Source: JBEIQE01 sp040376705
Lineage (GTDB): Bacteria > Pseudomonadota > Alphaproteobacteria > UBA2400
Direction: 5' to 3'
NCBI GenBank assembly: GCA_040376705.1
Contig: JBEIQE010000009.1
Span: 50,885 to 114,884 of the forward strand
DNA length: 64,000 nt
Positions 18,598-27,868 of this stretch are shown here, one piece after another. Positions within the stretch are counted from its first letter, which is position 1, and every line of letters begins with the position of its first letter. A program made the translations under genes and the position numbers. The notes beneath the pieces are model-generated. The model made no database searches and was not told the DNA's origin. It saw nothing but the letters and a program-made list of their open reading frames with translations.

Positions 18598-20193
18598 GTG
18601 AGCCTGCCGCAAACCTCTTCCGAACTGCCCTTAGCCTTGCCGTTAGCCGAGGTCATTGCGCTGCATCCAGCGCCAGCCCTGCTTGCCAGCCCGCAGGAGG
18701 TGATCGAGGCAAACAGCGCCGCAGAGGCCCTGCTGGCGGATGAGAGCTGGTGGCCGCAGGTGCAAGGCTGGCTCAAGAGCCCATCTACACCGCGCCTTGC
18801 AGTTAAAATCGGTGAGCAGATCTTTGAGTGGCAGGCCACTGCCCTGCCCGCCAATACCTTTTTGCTGCTCGGGCGCGATGCCACGCTCGAGCATAACCTC
18901 ACCCTCGCGCTGGCCGACAGCCGCACCCGCTTTAAAGACCTGCTCGATCTCTCGAGCGATTATGTGTGGGAGACCGACCGCGCGGGGCGCTTTGCTTTTG
19001 TGGCCGGTAAAGGCCTGTTGGGCTGGAGCGCTGAAGAAGTAACCGGCAAGCGCCCGCATGAGCTGGGCATGCTCTCAACCGACGATCTCTCAACCCCGTT
19101 CTTCACGCAGGTCCCCATACAAGACGCACAGCTGTGGATAAAGGATAAAAACCGCGAGCCACGCTGCCTTGCCATTACAGCCATGCCCCGCTTTGATAAA
19201 GCAGGTGCCTGGCAGGGCGCACGCGGATTGTGCCACGATATTACCGAGCAGATTGGTGCGGCTGCCCGCCTGGCGGGTGCACGTTTACGCGAGCGTATTG
19301 TCAGCCACATCAGCCGCATCATGCGTGACGGGCTCTCGCAGCAGCGTGAGTTTGGTGCGGTCGTGCGCGCCCTCACACATGCCCTCTCGGCCGAAGGCGC
19401 GGTTATTTACCGCCGCGTTGAGAACAGATGGGAAGTGGTTGATAACTACGGCCAAGCTCCACCTACCACCTGCCCTATCTTGTGCGAAGCGACGCTGAAC
19501 CGGGGCGATGCGCTGTCCTTCTCAAGCGAAGGGCATGAATGGCTGGCCTGCCGCACACAATACCGCCGCAGCGTGAATGGCGCAGTGCTGATCTGGCGCG
19601 AACCCTCGGCACAAAAGTGGAATGAGGAAGAAATTCATCTGGTTGAAGCCGTAGCCGAACAGCTGGGCGCGGTATGGGCGCAATTAAGTGTGCAGGAAGA
19701 ATGGCAGGAAAAGGCCGAACGCGACGGTCTGACCGGCCTTTATAACCAGCGCGCCTTTGCCGATCAGGTGCGTGAGCGTCTGGCCAAGAGTGGGGCTGGC
19801 GCTGTGCTGGTGAATATCGATCTCGATAACTTCAAAACCATCAACGACTATCTCGGCCATGCGGTTGGCGATGACGTATTGAAAAAAGTTGGCTCTATTC
19901 TCGAGACCTGTATTCGCGGTGGCGATATTGCCGGCCGCGTGGGCGGGGATGAGTTCCTGCTCTGGCTTGAGCGCACCGATGAGGCCGGCGCACAGGCCGT
20001 AGCACAGCGTATTATCAGCGGCATAAACATGCTGGCGGATACACTCACCACCCTGCCCAAGCGCCTCGGGGCATCGATTGGTATTGCGCCAGTCAAGGCG
20101 GGCGAGAGTTTTGCAGCACTCATCAAGCGCGCGGATGCCACCATGTATAAGGCCAAACATAATGGCAAAGGCCATGCGGAGATAGCCTCGTGA
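18598..20193 (+). CDS. Diguanylate cyclase with PAS and GAF sensor domains
   Basis: 531 residues starting at GTG. A degenerate N-terminal region is followed by a PAS domain (FKDLLDLSSDYVWETDRAG, about 103-230), a GAF-like segment (about 240-370) and a C-terminal GGDEF domain. The active-site motif VGGDEF is intact near 450, and an inhibitory RxxD site (RGGD) lies five residues before it, so product inhibition by c-di-GMP is expected. No membrane helix is seen, so it is a cytosolic sensor. The next gene starts within its stop (GTGA). Confidence 0.92.
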   Translation: MSLPQTSSELPLALPLAEVIALHPAPALLASPQEVIEANSAAEALLADESWWPQVQGWLKSPSTPRLAVKIGEQIFEWQATALPANTFLLLGRDATLEHNLTLALADSRTRFKDLLDLSSDYVWETDRAGRFAFVAGKGLLGWSAEEVTGKRPHELGMLSTDDLSTPFFTQVPIQDAQLWIKDKNREPRCLAITAMPRFDKAGAWQGARGLCHDITEQIGAAARLAGARLRERIVSHISRIMRDGLSQQREFGAVVRALTHALSAEGAVIYRRVENRWEVVDNYGQAPPTTCPILCEATLNRGDALSFSSEGHEWLACRTQYRRSVNGAVLIWREPSAQKWNEEEIHLVEAVAEQLGAVWAQLSVQEEWQEKAERDGLTGLYNQRAFADQVRERLAKSGAGAVLVNIDLDNFKTINDYLGHAVGDDVLKKVGSILETCIRGGDIAGRVGGDEFLLWLERTDEAGAQAVAQRIISGINMLADTLTTLPKRLGASIGIAPVKAGESFAALIKRADATMYKAKHNGKGHAEIAS

Positions 20194-21416
20194 AGATGCC
20201 CTTGCAAACCATGGATTACGATACCGCCAAAGTCCTCTCGCAAAGCGAGAAGGTGGACGACCGCCGCAGCGTAGCCGCTCACCCCGGTACCGTGCCTGAA
20301 ATTCTCTACTACCTGATAGATGATGAGGATGCCAGCGTACGCCGCCGCGTGGCCGAGAACAGGACCACCCCCAGGCAGGGCGACCTGAAGCTGACCGATG
20401 ATCATGACGAGACCGTGCGCACGGCATTGGCAGGTAAAATCGCCACGCTCATGCCCACACTCTCGGCCCCTGAGCAGGATAAACTGCGCGATCATGTGCT
20501 CGAGGTTTTGCGCAAGCTGGCGCAGGATCAGGCCGTGCGTGTGCGCGAAATTCTGGCAGATGCATTACATAACCTGCCCGATGCCCCGCATGATGTGATT
20601 GTGCAGTTGGCGCGCGATGTTGAACTGCGCGTGGCCGAGCCGGTACTGCGCCACTCGCCGGTGCTGACGGATGATGACCTGCTCGAGATCATCAAGGCGA
20701 CGCCCATACCGGGCGCAGTGACCGCGATTGCCAGCCGTAACCAGCTATCCTCCATCGTCAGCTCGGTACTGGCTGTGCATGACGATACCGAGGCGATTGC
20801 CGCCCTGCTCGGCAATTCATCTGCCCAGATCCGCGAGGATACGCTCGATAAACTGCTCGAGCGCGCAGCAACCCAGCCCAGCTGGCACGAACCACTGGTA
20901 CGCCGCCCTAAGCTGCCGATGGGCGCTATCCGCCGCCTTGCCCAGTTTGTTGCAACCCAACTACTTGATGTGCTGCGCCAGCAGCCGCAGGTGGATGAGG
21001 ATACCGCGCTGGAGATCGCGCAGCTGGTGCGTACGCGCATCAGCACACCTGAGCGCGATGACACTGAAACACCAGCTGACCGCGCCCACCGCCTGCATAA
21101 AATCAACGAGCTGGATGAAGTGGCGATTACAGCGGCCCTTGAAGCGGGTGAACGCAGCTTTGTAATTACGGCACTCGCGCTCAAGGCGCAGACGGATAGC
21201 GGTACGGTAAGCCGGATTGTCAGCGCGCATAGCGCCAAGGGTATTACAGCGCTCGCGTGGAAGGCGGGGCTCAGCATGCGCCTTGCCCTGCAGCTGCAAA
21301 CCCGCTTGGCTGGCATTCAGCCGCAGCAGGCGCTTTACCCCAAAGAGGGCAGCAGCTATCCACTGCCTGAGGCTGACCTCAAGTGGCAGCTGGAGTTCTT
21401 TGGTATTGCCGCTTAA
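20190..21416 (+). CDS. DUF2336 protein
   Basis: 408 residues from a GTG overlapping the cyclase stop by four bases. The sequence is a run of HEAT-like helical repeats (VDDRRSVAAHPGTVPEILYY, DEDASVRRRVAENRTTP, DETVRTALAGKIATL). These match the alphaproteobacterial family DUF2336, whose molecular role is unknown. Coupling to a GGDEF enzyme suggests a partner or effector in c-di-GMP signalling; that link is inference from gene order. Confidence 0.8.
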   Translation: MKMPLQTMDYDTAKVLSQSEKVDDRRSVAAHPGTVPEILYYLIDDEDASVRRRVAENRTTPRQGDLKLTDDHDETVRTALAGKIATLMPTLSAPEQDKLRDHVLEVLRKLAQDQAVRVREILADALHNLPDAPHDVIVQLARDVELRVAEPVLRHSPVLTDDDLLEIIKATPIPGAVTAIASRNQLSSIVSSVLAVHDDTEAIAALLGNSSAQIREDTLDKLLERAATQPSWHEPLVRRPKLPMGAIRRLAQFVATQLLDVLRQQPQVDEDTALEIAQLVRTRISTPERDDTETPADRAHRLHKINELDEVAITAALEAGERSFVITALALKAQTDSGTVSRIVSAHSAKGITALAWKAGLSMRLALQLQTRLAGIQPQQALYPKEGSSYPLPEADLKWQLEFFGIAA

Positions 21417-21485
21417 GTCGCTCATTTATCATGCAAAAACCTGCAATTAAGCAAAGTTTAGGCGGCTTGGCTCATACTCATATTC

Positions 21486-21707
21486 ATGAGCAGCCCGACC
21501 AAGACCTTTAATGCCCAAAGCGGGCTTTGCAAGCTAAGCGGTAATCTGGCGCTTGATGCAAGCGCCCCGGCAAAAGTGCAGGAAGCCTTTATGATCGATC
21601 AGCTCACTGGCGGAGCCGATATTGAAAAGGTAGCAGCCGCTAAAGAAAAACTGCCCGACTGCAAGAAGCCGCAGCACATTACAACCACCCGATATCAGGG
21701 CCCCTAG
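21486..21707 (+). CDS. Small hypothetical protein
   Basis: 73 residues (MSSPTKTFNAQSGL...), hydrophilic, with two cysteines and no recognisable domain. It is separated from the DUF2336 gene by 69 bases and followed after 38 bases by the exported nuclease-like gene. Its base composition matches the neighbouring genes and the frame is clean, but the ribosome site is weak. Confidence 0.45.
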   Translation: MSSPTKTFNAQSGLCKLSGNLALDASAPAKVQEAFMIDQLTGGADIEKVAAAKEKLPDCKKPQHITTTRYQGP

Positions 21708-21745
21708 GCGCTGGCTCGATTGGCGTTTTAGCGCTATAGCGAATT

Positions 21746-22402
21746 ATGCGCTTTGGCCTTTTCGCTCTTGTTCTTTTACTCACGGCACCAGCCTTTGCCG
21801 AAACTATCACGCCAACTGAAATCACCGGACCGCTGAGCTTTAAAGCCGGCGAGACCGAATATGTGCTGGATATGCTTTATGCTCCTGCAGGCGATAGCAG
21901 CCTGCTCAAGCCCTATCTGCTGCAGCAAATAGAAGTGAGCGGCGACAAGCGCGACCGCTGGAGCCGATTGCGTGTTACATCACCCCTCACACTCACGCTG
22001 TTACGCAAAGGTGAGGCGCAACTCATGCCGCTTGATAGCGCCCCTACCCCCGAGATGCTGGCAGCCGAGCATGAGGGCAGAAATCGCGGCCTGTGGAGGG
22101 CCAATTGCTGCCGTATGCTAGTGGCAGATGCTGCTGAAAAAGGCCTCAATAGCTGGCGGATTGTGCGCGGCACAGTGCATGAAGTCGCAGCACGGCGCGA
22201 TGTGACTTACATAAACTTTGGAGCCGATTGGCGCACTGATTTTACAGTGGTCATTCCCACCCGTTTGGCACGGGATATGGCACTAGCCGAGCTGGCAGGG
22301 CGGGAGATTGAAGTGCGCGGCTACATCAGCTGGCGTTTTGGCCCCTCGATAACCCTTTCGCACGCAGCACAAATTCGCTTGCCAGATAGGGCGCAGCCAT
22401 GA
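21746..22402 (+). CDS. Exported thermonuclease-like (SNase-fold) protein
   Basis: 218 residues with a signal peptide (FGLFALVLLLTAPAFA). The body follows the staphylococcal-nuclease-like arrangement with a C-terminal OB-type segment (INFGADWRTDFTVVI ... AGREIEVRGYI ... GPSITLSHAAQIRL), as in alphaproteobacterial thermonuclease-family proteins. The usual catalytic Arg/Glu/Arg set is not clearly visible, so it may bind rather than cut nucleic acid. It ends nine bases before pip. Confidence 0.65.
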   Translation: MRFGLFALVLLLTAPAFAETITPTEITGPLSFKAGETEYVLDMLYAPAGDSSLLKPYLLQQIEVSGDKRDRWSRLRVTSPLTLTLLRKGEAQLMPLDSAPTPEMLAAEHEGRNRGLWRANCCRMLVADAAEKGLNSWRIVRGTVHEVAARRDVTYINFGADWRTDFTVVIPTRLARDMALAELAGREIEVRGYISWRFGPSITLSHAAQIRLPDRAQP

Positions 22403-22411
22403 TTATTAGGT

Positions 22412-23362
22412 ATGACCCTGAACAATTTCTTTCCCGCGATTGAGCCCTATGCCACTGGCGTTATGTCGGTGGATGCGCCGCATAACATCTACTGGGAACA
22501 GTGCGGTAACCCTGATGGTTATCCCATTCTCTTTTTACATGGTGGTCCAGGCGCTGGCTGCTCACCCAAGCACCGCCAATTCTTCGACCCCCAGCATTAC
22601 AAAATTTGCCTGTTTGACCAGCGCGGTGCTGGCCGCAGCACCCCTCTGGGCGAGACCACGCTTAACACCGTCCCGCACCTGATTGCGGATATCGAGAAGC
22701 TGCGGGTTAAATGGGGGATTGAGAAATGGCATGTGTTTGGTGGCAGCTGGGGCTCTACCCTTGCACTGGCTTATGCACAGGCGCACCCCGAACGCGTTTC
22801 AGGCCTCATTCTGCGGGGTATTTTCATTCTGCGTAAATGGGAGATCGACTGGTTCCTCACGCAAATCGGCCGCGTCTATCCTGAGGTCGAGCGCCCGTTC
22901 CTCGAGCACCTGCCACCTGAAGAGCGCGGCGATATCCTCGAATCCTACTATCAGCGGCTCATTAATCCCGATCCGGCCATTCATATGCCCGCCGCACGTG
23001 CCTGGACCCATTATGAGAGCTGCACCTCGGTGCTGCAGCCGGATATCGAGAAGATTATCGCCGAGACCGATGATGTTCTGGCCCGCGGCATGGCCACCAT
23101 GGAAGCGCATTACTTCCGCAACAACCTGTTCAAGCCGGACGACCAGCTACTGCAGAACGTGCATAAAATCAGGCATATTCCTGCCTTTATCGTACAGGGC
23201 CGTTATGACCTCGTGTGCCCGCTGCGCAGTGCCGACGACCTGCATCGCGCCTGGCCCGAAGCCGAATATGTGGTGATACCGGATGCCGGTCATAGCGCCA
23301 TGGAACCGGGCATCCGCTCGGCCCTGATTGGCGCGACCAACAAGTTCAAAGCAATTAGATAA
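22412..23362 (+). CDS. pip: Prolyl aminopeptidase
   Basis: 316 residues of the alpha/beta hydrolase S33 family. The oxyanion motif is HGGPGAGC (43-50) and the nucleophile elbow GGSWGS places the catalytic serine at 112. The catalytic histidine is in DAGHSAMEPG near the C-terminus. The enzyme removes N-terminal proline from peptides in the cytosol. It is convergent with the N-formylglutamate amidohydrolase gene (4-base gap). Confidence 0.95.
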   Translation: MTLNNFFPAIEPYATGVMSVDAPHNIYWEQCGNPDGYPILFLHGGPGAGCSPKHRQFFDPQHYKICLFDQRGAGRSTPLGETTLNTVPHLIADIEKLRVKWGIEKWHVFGGSWGSTLALAYAQAHPERVSGLILRGIFILRKWEIDWFLTQIGRVYPEVERPFLEHLPPEERGDILESYYQRLINPDPAIHMPAARAWTHYESCTSVLQPDIEKIIAETDDVLARGMATMEAHYFRNNLFKPDDQLLQNVHKIRHIPAFIVQGRYDLVCPLRSADDLHRAWPEAEYVVIPDAGHSAMEPGIRSALIGATNKFKAIR

Positions 23363-23366
23363 CCTG

Positions 23367-24155
23367 CTAAACAGTTTGTGGCAGGGCCTTGAAGATAATC
23401 TCGGCCCAGTGCTTTTGCTCGGCATCGGTACGAATGAAATCGTGCCGTACTTCAAACAGCAGGTTCGGCACGCCCACATCTTCGGCATGCACCTCAACCG
23501 TATGGAAGCGGTGGCTGCGGCGGCAGTAAGGCTGGTTATCGCCGACGATGATATCGCCGCGTGCCTTGAGCGCCTCGATGAACGGGCGGGCCAGGCGCTG
23601 GTCCTCGCGCCATAACACCCCGATTTGCCACGGGCGATACTGGCCCTTGCGGTATTGCGGCACAAAGCTGTGCGGCGAGATGAGAATGGGCTGCTGCCCG
23701 CGCGCCCTGATGGCCTCCAGCGCTGCCCGAATGGCATTATGGTAGGGCATGAACACCTGATCGATACGGGCCTGCTTTTCAGCCGCGCTGATGCCGATGT
23801 TAGCAGGAATATCTGTCTCATCCTCATGCGGCGAGCACAGGGTTGGGTGCTCAAGCACCCGGTTGGGGTCGATCACCAGACGTGAAAAACCGGCGATAAT
23901 CGCAGGTGCGCCCAGCATATCGGCCAGATGGCGGCCCACGCCTTCCGAACCCGGATCCCACGCAAAGTGCTCGTTACGTGCTTCTTCCGAGAGGCCCATA
24001 TCGCCCAGGCATTCCGGAATGCGGTTGCGGGCATGGTCACATACAATCAGGTAGGGGCTAATGCGCTCGTGGGCATAGTGCTCAAACGCAGGGCCATCGG
24101 CGGGCGTGAGCTTGAAAAGGGGTTTGGTTGTCGCAATAAAGGACGTGCCGTCCAT
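23367..24155 (-). CDS. N-formylglutamate amidohydrolase family protein
   Basis: 262 residues matching the FGase family. Typical blocks are CDHARNRIPE, DPGSEGVGRHLADML, SRLVIDPNR, ILISPHSFVP and a C-terminal NQPYCRRSHRFHTVEVHAE. Family members hydrolyse N-formylglutamate to glutamate and formate at the end of histidine degradation. No hut genes are nearby, so the physiological substrate here may differ. Confidence 0.85.
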   Translation of the reverse strand: MDGTSFIATTKPLFKLTPADGPAFEHYAHERISPYLIVCDHARNRIPECLGDMGLSEEARNEHFAWDPGSEGVGRHLADMLGAPAIIAGFSRLVIDPNRVLEHPTLCSPHEDETDIPANIGISAAEKQARIDQVFMPYHNAIRAALEAIRARGQQPILISPHSFVPQYRKGQYRPWQIGVLWREDQRLARPFIEALKARGDIIVGDNQPYCRRSHRFHTVEVHAEDVGVPNLLFEVRHDFIRTDAEQKHWAEIIFKALPQTV

Positions 24156-24253
24156 CAGGGGGCCTCAATTGAAAAGTGTTGAATGAGTAAATCATACTCG
24201 CTTCGCGAACTAAAGTTTCATGCTGTCGCAGCTCACTTGATTTTACCCAAATG

Positions 24254-24284
24254 AAAAAGGGCCAGCAGTTACGCCGGCCCTTTT
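24254..24284 (-). terminator. Rho-independent terminator
   Basis: AAAAAGGGCC ... GGCCCTTTT, a stem rich in GC flanked by A/T runs on both sides. It sits 20 bases beyond the stop of the 64-aa gene on the minus strand and could act in either direction. Confidence 0.75.
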
Positions 24285-24303
24285 AGAAAACTAAAAAGAC
24301 CTG

Positions 24304-24498
24304 TTAGCCGGGCAGACAACGGCCGCCAGCGGTAATGGCATTAAACATCTGGTCCGAGGTGAGCTTGGGCTGCTGCGGCGTAGCCGTAGCCTGCACCGCT
24401 ACAACCGGGGCGGCGGGAACTGCAGCTGCAGCTGGCTTGCGGCTCAGGGCGTTGGCTACACGAGCCACGAAGCCTTTACGGGTGTTTTCTTGTGCCAT
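24304..24498 (-). CDS. Small Ala/Pro-rich protein
   Basis: 64 residues: a basic, amphipathic N-terminus (NTRKGFVARVANALSRKP), an Ala/Pro/Val-rich linker and a C-terminus ending in AITAGGRCLPG. An AGGAGC ribosome site precedes the ATG and a strong terminator follows, so it is probably a real single-gene transcript. No family was recognised. Confidence 0.6.
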   Translation of the reverse strand: MAQENTRKGFVARVANALSRKPAAAAVPAAPVVAVQATATPQQPKLTSDQMFNAITAGGRCLPG

Positions 24499-24694
24499 TT
24501 AAATGCTCCTGCGAAATAATGTTTCAATGTCCATGCAGATATTAGATGGCTGATGCAAAAACAGGCAAGCACTATAGTTTCAAATACCGCGTAATTTTAA
24601 AAGCTGTTTTCATTCTGATCGCCGCTCAGCCAATTGACGACAAATGAGCCGAAAAGCAGGCTTTGCAGGCCGTTTGGCTAAAATTGGGCAGCGG

Positions 24695-25273
24695 CTAGCC
24701 GTAGAGACGGGTGGCGATGGTGGCAACACGGCGCCCTTGCGCTTCGGCAAGGTCAAACTCGTTATCGCTGGGCTGGCGCTCTTCGTCATTGGCACTGATG
24801 GTACCCGAGCCATAAGGCGAACCGCCTGATATTTCGGCCATATTTACAAGGCCGGCTTCGGAGTACGGAATACCCACGATGATCATGCCGTGGTGAATAA
24901 GCGTGTTGTAGAAGCTGGTTATAGTGGTTTCCTGCCCGCCGTGCTGGCTGCTGGTCGAGACAAACACCGAGCCGATACGGCCAATCAGGCCGCCTTCCAC
25001 CCACAAGGGACCGGTCTGGTCGAGGAAATAGCGCATTTCTGCGCACATATTGCCAAAACGGGCGGGGGTGCCAAAGATAACAGCATCGTAATCGCGCAGT
25101 TCCATGGGCTCGGCAATCGGCAGCGTATGCTCGGCGGGTGGCTTGCCGATGGGCGGCACGCGCTTGATCACCACTTCGGCCCCAGCAACCCCGCGTGCGC
25201 CATGGGCAACGGCCATGGCCATCTGCTCAACATGGCCATGTTCCGAATAGTAAAGAACCAGAACCCGCGCCAT
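24695..25273 (-). CDS. wrbA: NAD(P)H:quinone oxidoreductase WrbA
   Basis: 192 residues of the flavodoxin-like WrbA family. The FMN phosphate loop is YYSEHGHVEQMA at the N-terminus, followed by GTPARFGNMCAEMRYFLDQT, FVSTSSQHGGQETT and a C-terminal SGGSPYGSGTIS. It reduces quinones by two electrons using NAD(P)H and FMN, limiting redox cycling. It is divergent from the suf operon with about 170 bases between the two starts. Confidence 0.95.
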   Translation of the reverse strand: MARVLVLYYSEHGHVEQMAMAVAHGARGVAGAEVVIKRVPPIGKPPAEHTLPIAEPMELRDYDAVIFGTPARFGNMCAEMRYFLDQTGPLWVEGGLIGRIGSVFVSTSSQHGGQETTITSFYNTLIHHGMIIVGIPYSEAGLVNMAEISGGSPYGSGTISANDEERQPSDNEFDLAEAQGRRVATIATRLYG

Positions 25274-25362
25274 TTTGCCTCCCGTGAAATGCCCACCCTT
25301 GTAACCCGCTCCGGCAGTTTGGCAAAGTGCCTCAAAAAAGACCCTATTATTGGCGACTCCAC

Positions 25363-25395
25363 TTGACTTAAAGGGGCTAGATTGTCATTTAAGTC
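25363..25395 (+). promoter_or_regulatory. suf operon promoter with overlapping inverted repeat
   Basis: TTGACT (25363-25368) is a good -35. With a 17-base spacer the -10 would be CATTTA (25386-25391), a poor match. The 8-bp inverted repeat GACTTAAA (25365-25372)/TTTAAGTC (25388-25395) overlaps both elements. This is where an Rrf2-type repressor would sit, so autoregulation by the first gene is likely. Confidence 0.45.
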
Positions 25396-25444
25396 GCTAA
25401 TAGGACTTTTTTTATCCCTAATTAGGAAGAAACGGGCTACGCCG

Positions 25445-25900
25445 ATGCTCAGACTAAGTAAACTCGCCGATTATGGCGTTGTGATTGTGGCCACTCTGGC
25501 GCTCAAAAACGAGCCGCTGATGAACGCCACCCGTCTGGCCGAGCTCACACACCTGCCCGCACCCACCGTGGCCAAGCTGCTCAAACGCATGGCCAAGGTC
25601 GGCATTGTCTCGGCCATGCGCGGCGCGGCTGGTGGCTATCGCCTCGCCCGCCCCGCAACCGAGATTACCACCGCCCAGCTGATCGAGGCGGTAGACGGCC
25701 CGATCTCGATTACCAGCTGCGCGCAGCATCTCAAGTCGCCCTGCGAGCATGAACACAGCTGCCCGGTGTTCGGCCGCTGGTCGCCGCTTAACGCCAAGGT
25801 CAGTCAGGCCTTTGCCGATGTGACATTGGATGAGCTGATTAACGCCGAACTGAAGTTCACCCCGCCTGACCTCAAGAAGGGGACGCACGTTGCCTGCTGA
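25445..25900 (+). CDS. SUF system Rrf2-family transcriptional regulator
   Basis: 151 residues from the ATG at 25445 (an upstream in-frame ATG at 25382 would add 21 residues lying in the promoter). MLRLSKLADYGVVIVATLAL starts a winged helix-turn-helix, with the wing at AMRGAAGGYRLARP. Cysteines 92, 100 and 106 (TSCAQHLKSPCEHEHSC) are the expected [2Fe-2S] ligands. It matches the SUF-associated IscR-like family, which represses suf when clusters are plentiful. The sufB TTG start lies within its last codons. Confidence 0.9.
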   Translation: MLRLSKLADYGVVIVATLALKNEPLMNATRLAELTHLPAPTVAKLLKRMAKVGIVSAMRGAAGGYRLARPATEITTAQLIEAVDGPISITSCAQHLKSPCEHEHSCPVFGRWSPLNAKVSQAFADVTLDELINAELKFTPPDLKKGTHVAC

Positions 25901-27344
25901 TCCCAATACGCTGCGCGCGGTCACCGCGCTGGCCGAACAGAAATATCCACACGGGTTTGTCACCGCCATTGAGAACGATCAGGCGCCTAAGGGCCTGTCT
26001 GAAGATACCATCCGTTTTATCTCGGCCAAAAAGAACGAGCCCGACTGGCTGCTGAAATGGCGGCTCGATGCTTATGCGCTATGGCTCACGCAAAAGTCGC
26101 CGGATTGGGCCAAGCTCAACATCGCGCCGATCGATTATCAGGAAGCCTATTACTACTCGGCACCCAAGGCCAAACCCACGCTGAACTCGCTCGACGAAAT
26201 TGACCCCGAGCTGCTGCGTACCTACGAGAAGCTGGGTATTCCGCTGAATGAGCAGAAGATGCTGAGCGGTGTGGCGGTAGACGCAGTGTTCGATAGCGTC
26301 TCGGTGGTCACCACCTTCAAGGAAGAACTGAAGAAGGCAGGCGTCATCTTCTGCCCGATTAGCGAGGCAGTGCGCGAATATCCCGAGCTGGTGCAGAAGT
26401 ATTTAGGCAGTGTTGTACCAACGGCGGATAACTACTTTGCCACGCTCAACAGCGCCGTGTTTACCGATGGCAGCTTTGTGTATATCCCGCCCGGCGTGCG
26501 CTGCCCGATGGAGCTTTCAACCTACTTCCGTATCAACGCCAAGAATACCGGCCAGTTCGAGCGTACGCTGATTATTGCCGATAAGGGCAGCTATGTGAGC
26601 TATCTCGAAGGCTGCACTGCGCCCCAGCGCGATGAAAACCAGCTGCATGCTGCGGTGGTTGAGCTGGTAGCGATGGAGGATGCCGAGATCAAATACAGCA
26701 CGGTGCAAAACTGGTACCCCGGCGACAAGAACGGCAAAGGTGGCATCTATAACTTCGTGACCAAGCGCGGCGCCTGCCGTGGGGCACGTTCCAAAATTTC
26801 ATGGACGCAGGTTGAAACCGGCTCGGCCATTACCTGGAAATATCCAAGCTGCATCTTGCAGGGCGATAACAGTGTGGGCGAGTTCTACTCGGTAGCGCTC
26901 ACCACCAATCATCAGCAGGCCGATACCGGCACCAAGATGATTCACATCGGCAAGAACACCAAGAGCACCATTATCAGCAAAGGCATTTCGGCTGGCGTGG
27001 CGCAGAATACCTATCGCGGCCTTGTACGCGTCCTGCCCAAGGCAGATGGCGCGCGTAATTTCACGCAGTGTGACAGTCTGCTGCTGGGCGATAAATGCGG
27101 CGCGCATACCGTACCCTATATCGAGAGCCGCAATGCAAGTGCGCAGCTCGAGCATGAAGCCACCACCAGCAAAGTTTCGGACGATCAGCTGTTCTACTGC
27201 CGCGCGCGCGGGCTTTCGCCTGAAGAAGCTGTGGGCCTCATCGTTAACGGCTTCTGCAAGGAAGTGCTGCAGGCCCTGCCGATGGAATTTGCGGTTGAAG
27301 CGCAAAAACTCATCGCGCTAAGCCTTGAGGGAAGCGTGGGATGA
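25890..27344 (+). CDS. sufB: Fe-S cluster scaffold subunit SufB
   Basis: 484 residues from a TTG overlapping the regulator by 11 bases. Characteristic segments are GVRCPMELSTYFRIN, YLEGCTAPQRDENQLHAAVVE and QCDSLLLGDKCGAHTVPYIE. With SufC and SufD it forms the SufBC2D scaffold on which sulfur from SufS and iron are assembled. The start is inferred because no ATG fits the conserved N-terminus. The first of three small membrane-protein genes begins inside its stop codon (ATGA). Confidence 0.96.
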   Translation: MPADPNTLRAVTALAEQKYPHGFVTAIENDQAPKGLSEDTIRFISAKKNEPDWLLKWRLDAYALWLTQKSPDWAKLNIAPIDYQEAYYYSAPKAKPTLNSLDEIDPELLRTYEKLGIPLNEQKMLSGVAVDAVFDSVSVVTTFKEELKKAGVIFCPISEAVREYPELVQKYLGSVVPTADNYFATLNSAVFTDGSFVYIPPGVRCPMELSTYFRINAKNTGQFERTLIIADKGSYVSYLEGCTAPQRDENQLHAAVVELVAMEDAEIKYSTVQNWYPGDKNGKGGIYNFVTKRGACRGARSKISWTQVETGSAITWKYPSCILQGDNSVGEFYSVALTTNHQQADTGTKMIHIGKNTKSTIISKGISAGVAQNTYRGLVRVLPKADGARNFTQCDSLLLGDKCGAHTVPYIESRNASAQLEHEATTSKVSDDQLFYCRARGLSPEEAVGLIVNGFCKEVLQALPMEFAVEAQKLIALSLEGSVG

Positions 27345-27868
27345 TTACCCTTCCTTTTAGTTTCGACACCACCAAATACGTGTGGCTGGGTGCTTATGCC
27401 ATGCTGGTCTTTCCGTTGCTCTCGATTGCGCTTGAGCTGGGCGAGTGGGCAACGGCTGGAGATTTTAATATCACCACGCTCATCAGTATTCTTGTGCGCA
27501 GTGCTGTGGGCATCAGCGTATGCCTGCTCATCGTGCACTTCATGCTCAAGTACCTCAACCCGGCACGCGGCACGCTGAGCCGGGCTTATGTGGCGCTCGA
27601 GCCCTTCAAGATCCATAAGCTTGGTAATGCCCTGTCTGCCGGCAACTATAGCCTGCATGAATTTAAATGCCTGCAGCTAACCGAGGTGAGCCGTAAGCGC
27701 GAGATTACCATTTCTGGCCAGCGCCGCTTGGCTTACTGGCTGAGCCTTGTTTGGCGCGATGAAAGCCGCTGGCCGATAACAGTCATGATTTCGAGCGAGG
27801 CCAATGCACGCGAAAAAGCCATAGCTCTTGCCCAAGAGCTGGGCCTGCCGCTGGAGGAAAATAAATGA
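27341..27868 (+). CDS. Membrane protein inside suf operon, paralogue 1
   Basis: 175 residues. A short N-terminal motif LPFSFDTTK is followed by two hydrophobic helices (about 15-33 and 50-70) and a soluble C-terminal domain of about 100 residues (LSRAYVALEPFKIHKLGN ...). The domain pattern, short beta strands ending in a helix (NAREKAIALAQELGLPL), recalls bacterial PH-like domains, which is inference. It is joined by 4-base ATGA overlaps to sufB before and to paralogue 2 after. No known Suf protein matches. Confidence 0.8.
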   Translation: MITLPFSFDTTKYVWLGAYAMLVFPLLSIALELGEWATAGDFNITTLISILVRSAVGISVCLLIVHFMLKYLNPARGTLSRAYVALEPFKIHKLGNALSAGNYSLHEFKCLQLTEVSRKREITISGQRRLAYWLSLVWRDESRWPITVMISSEANAREKAIALAQELGLPLEENK

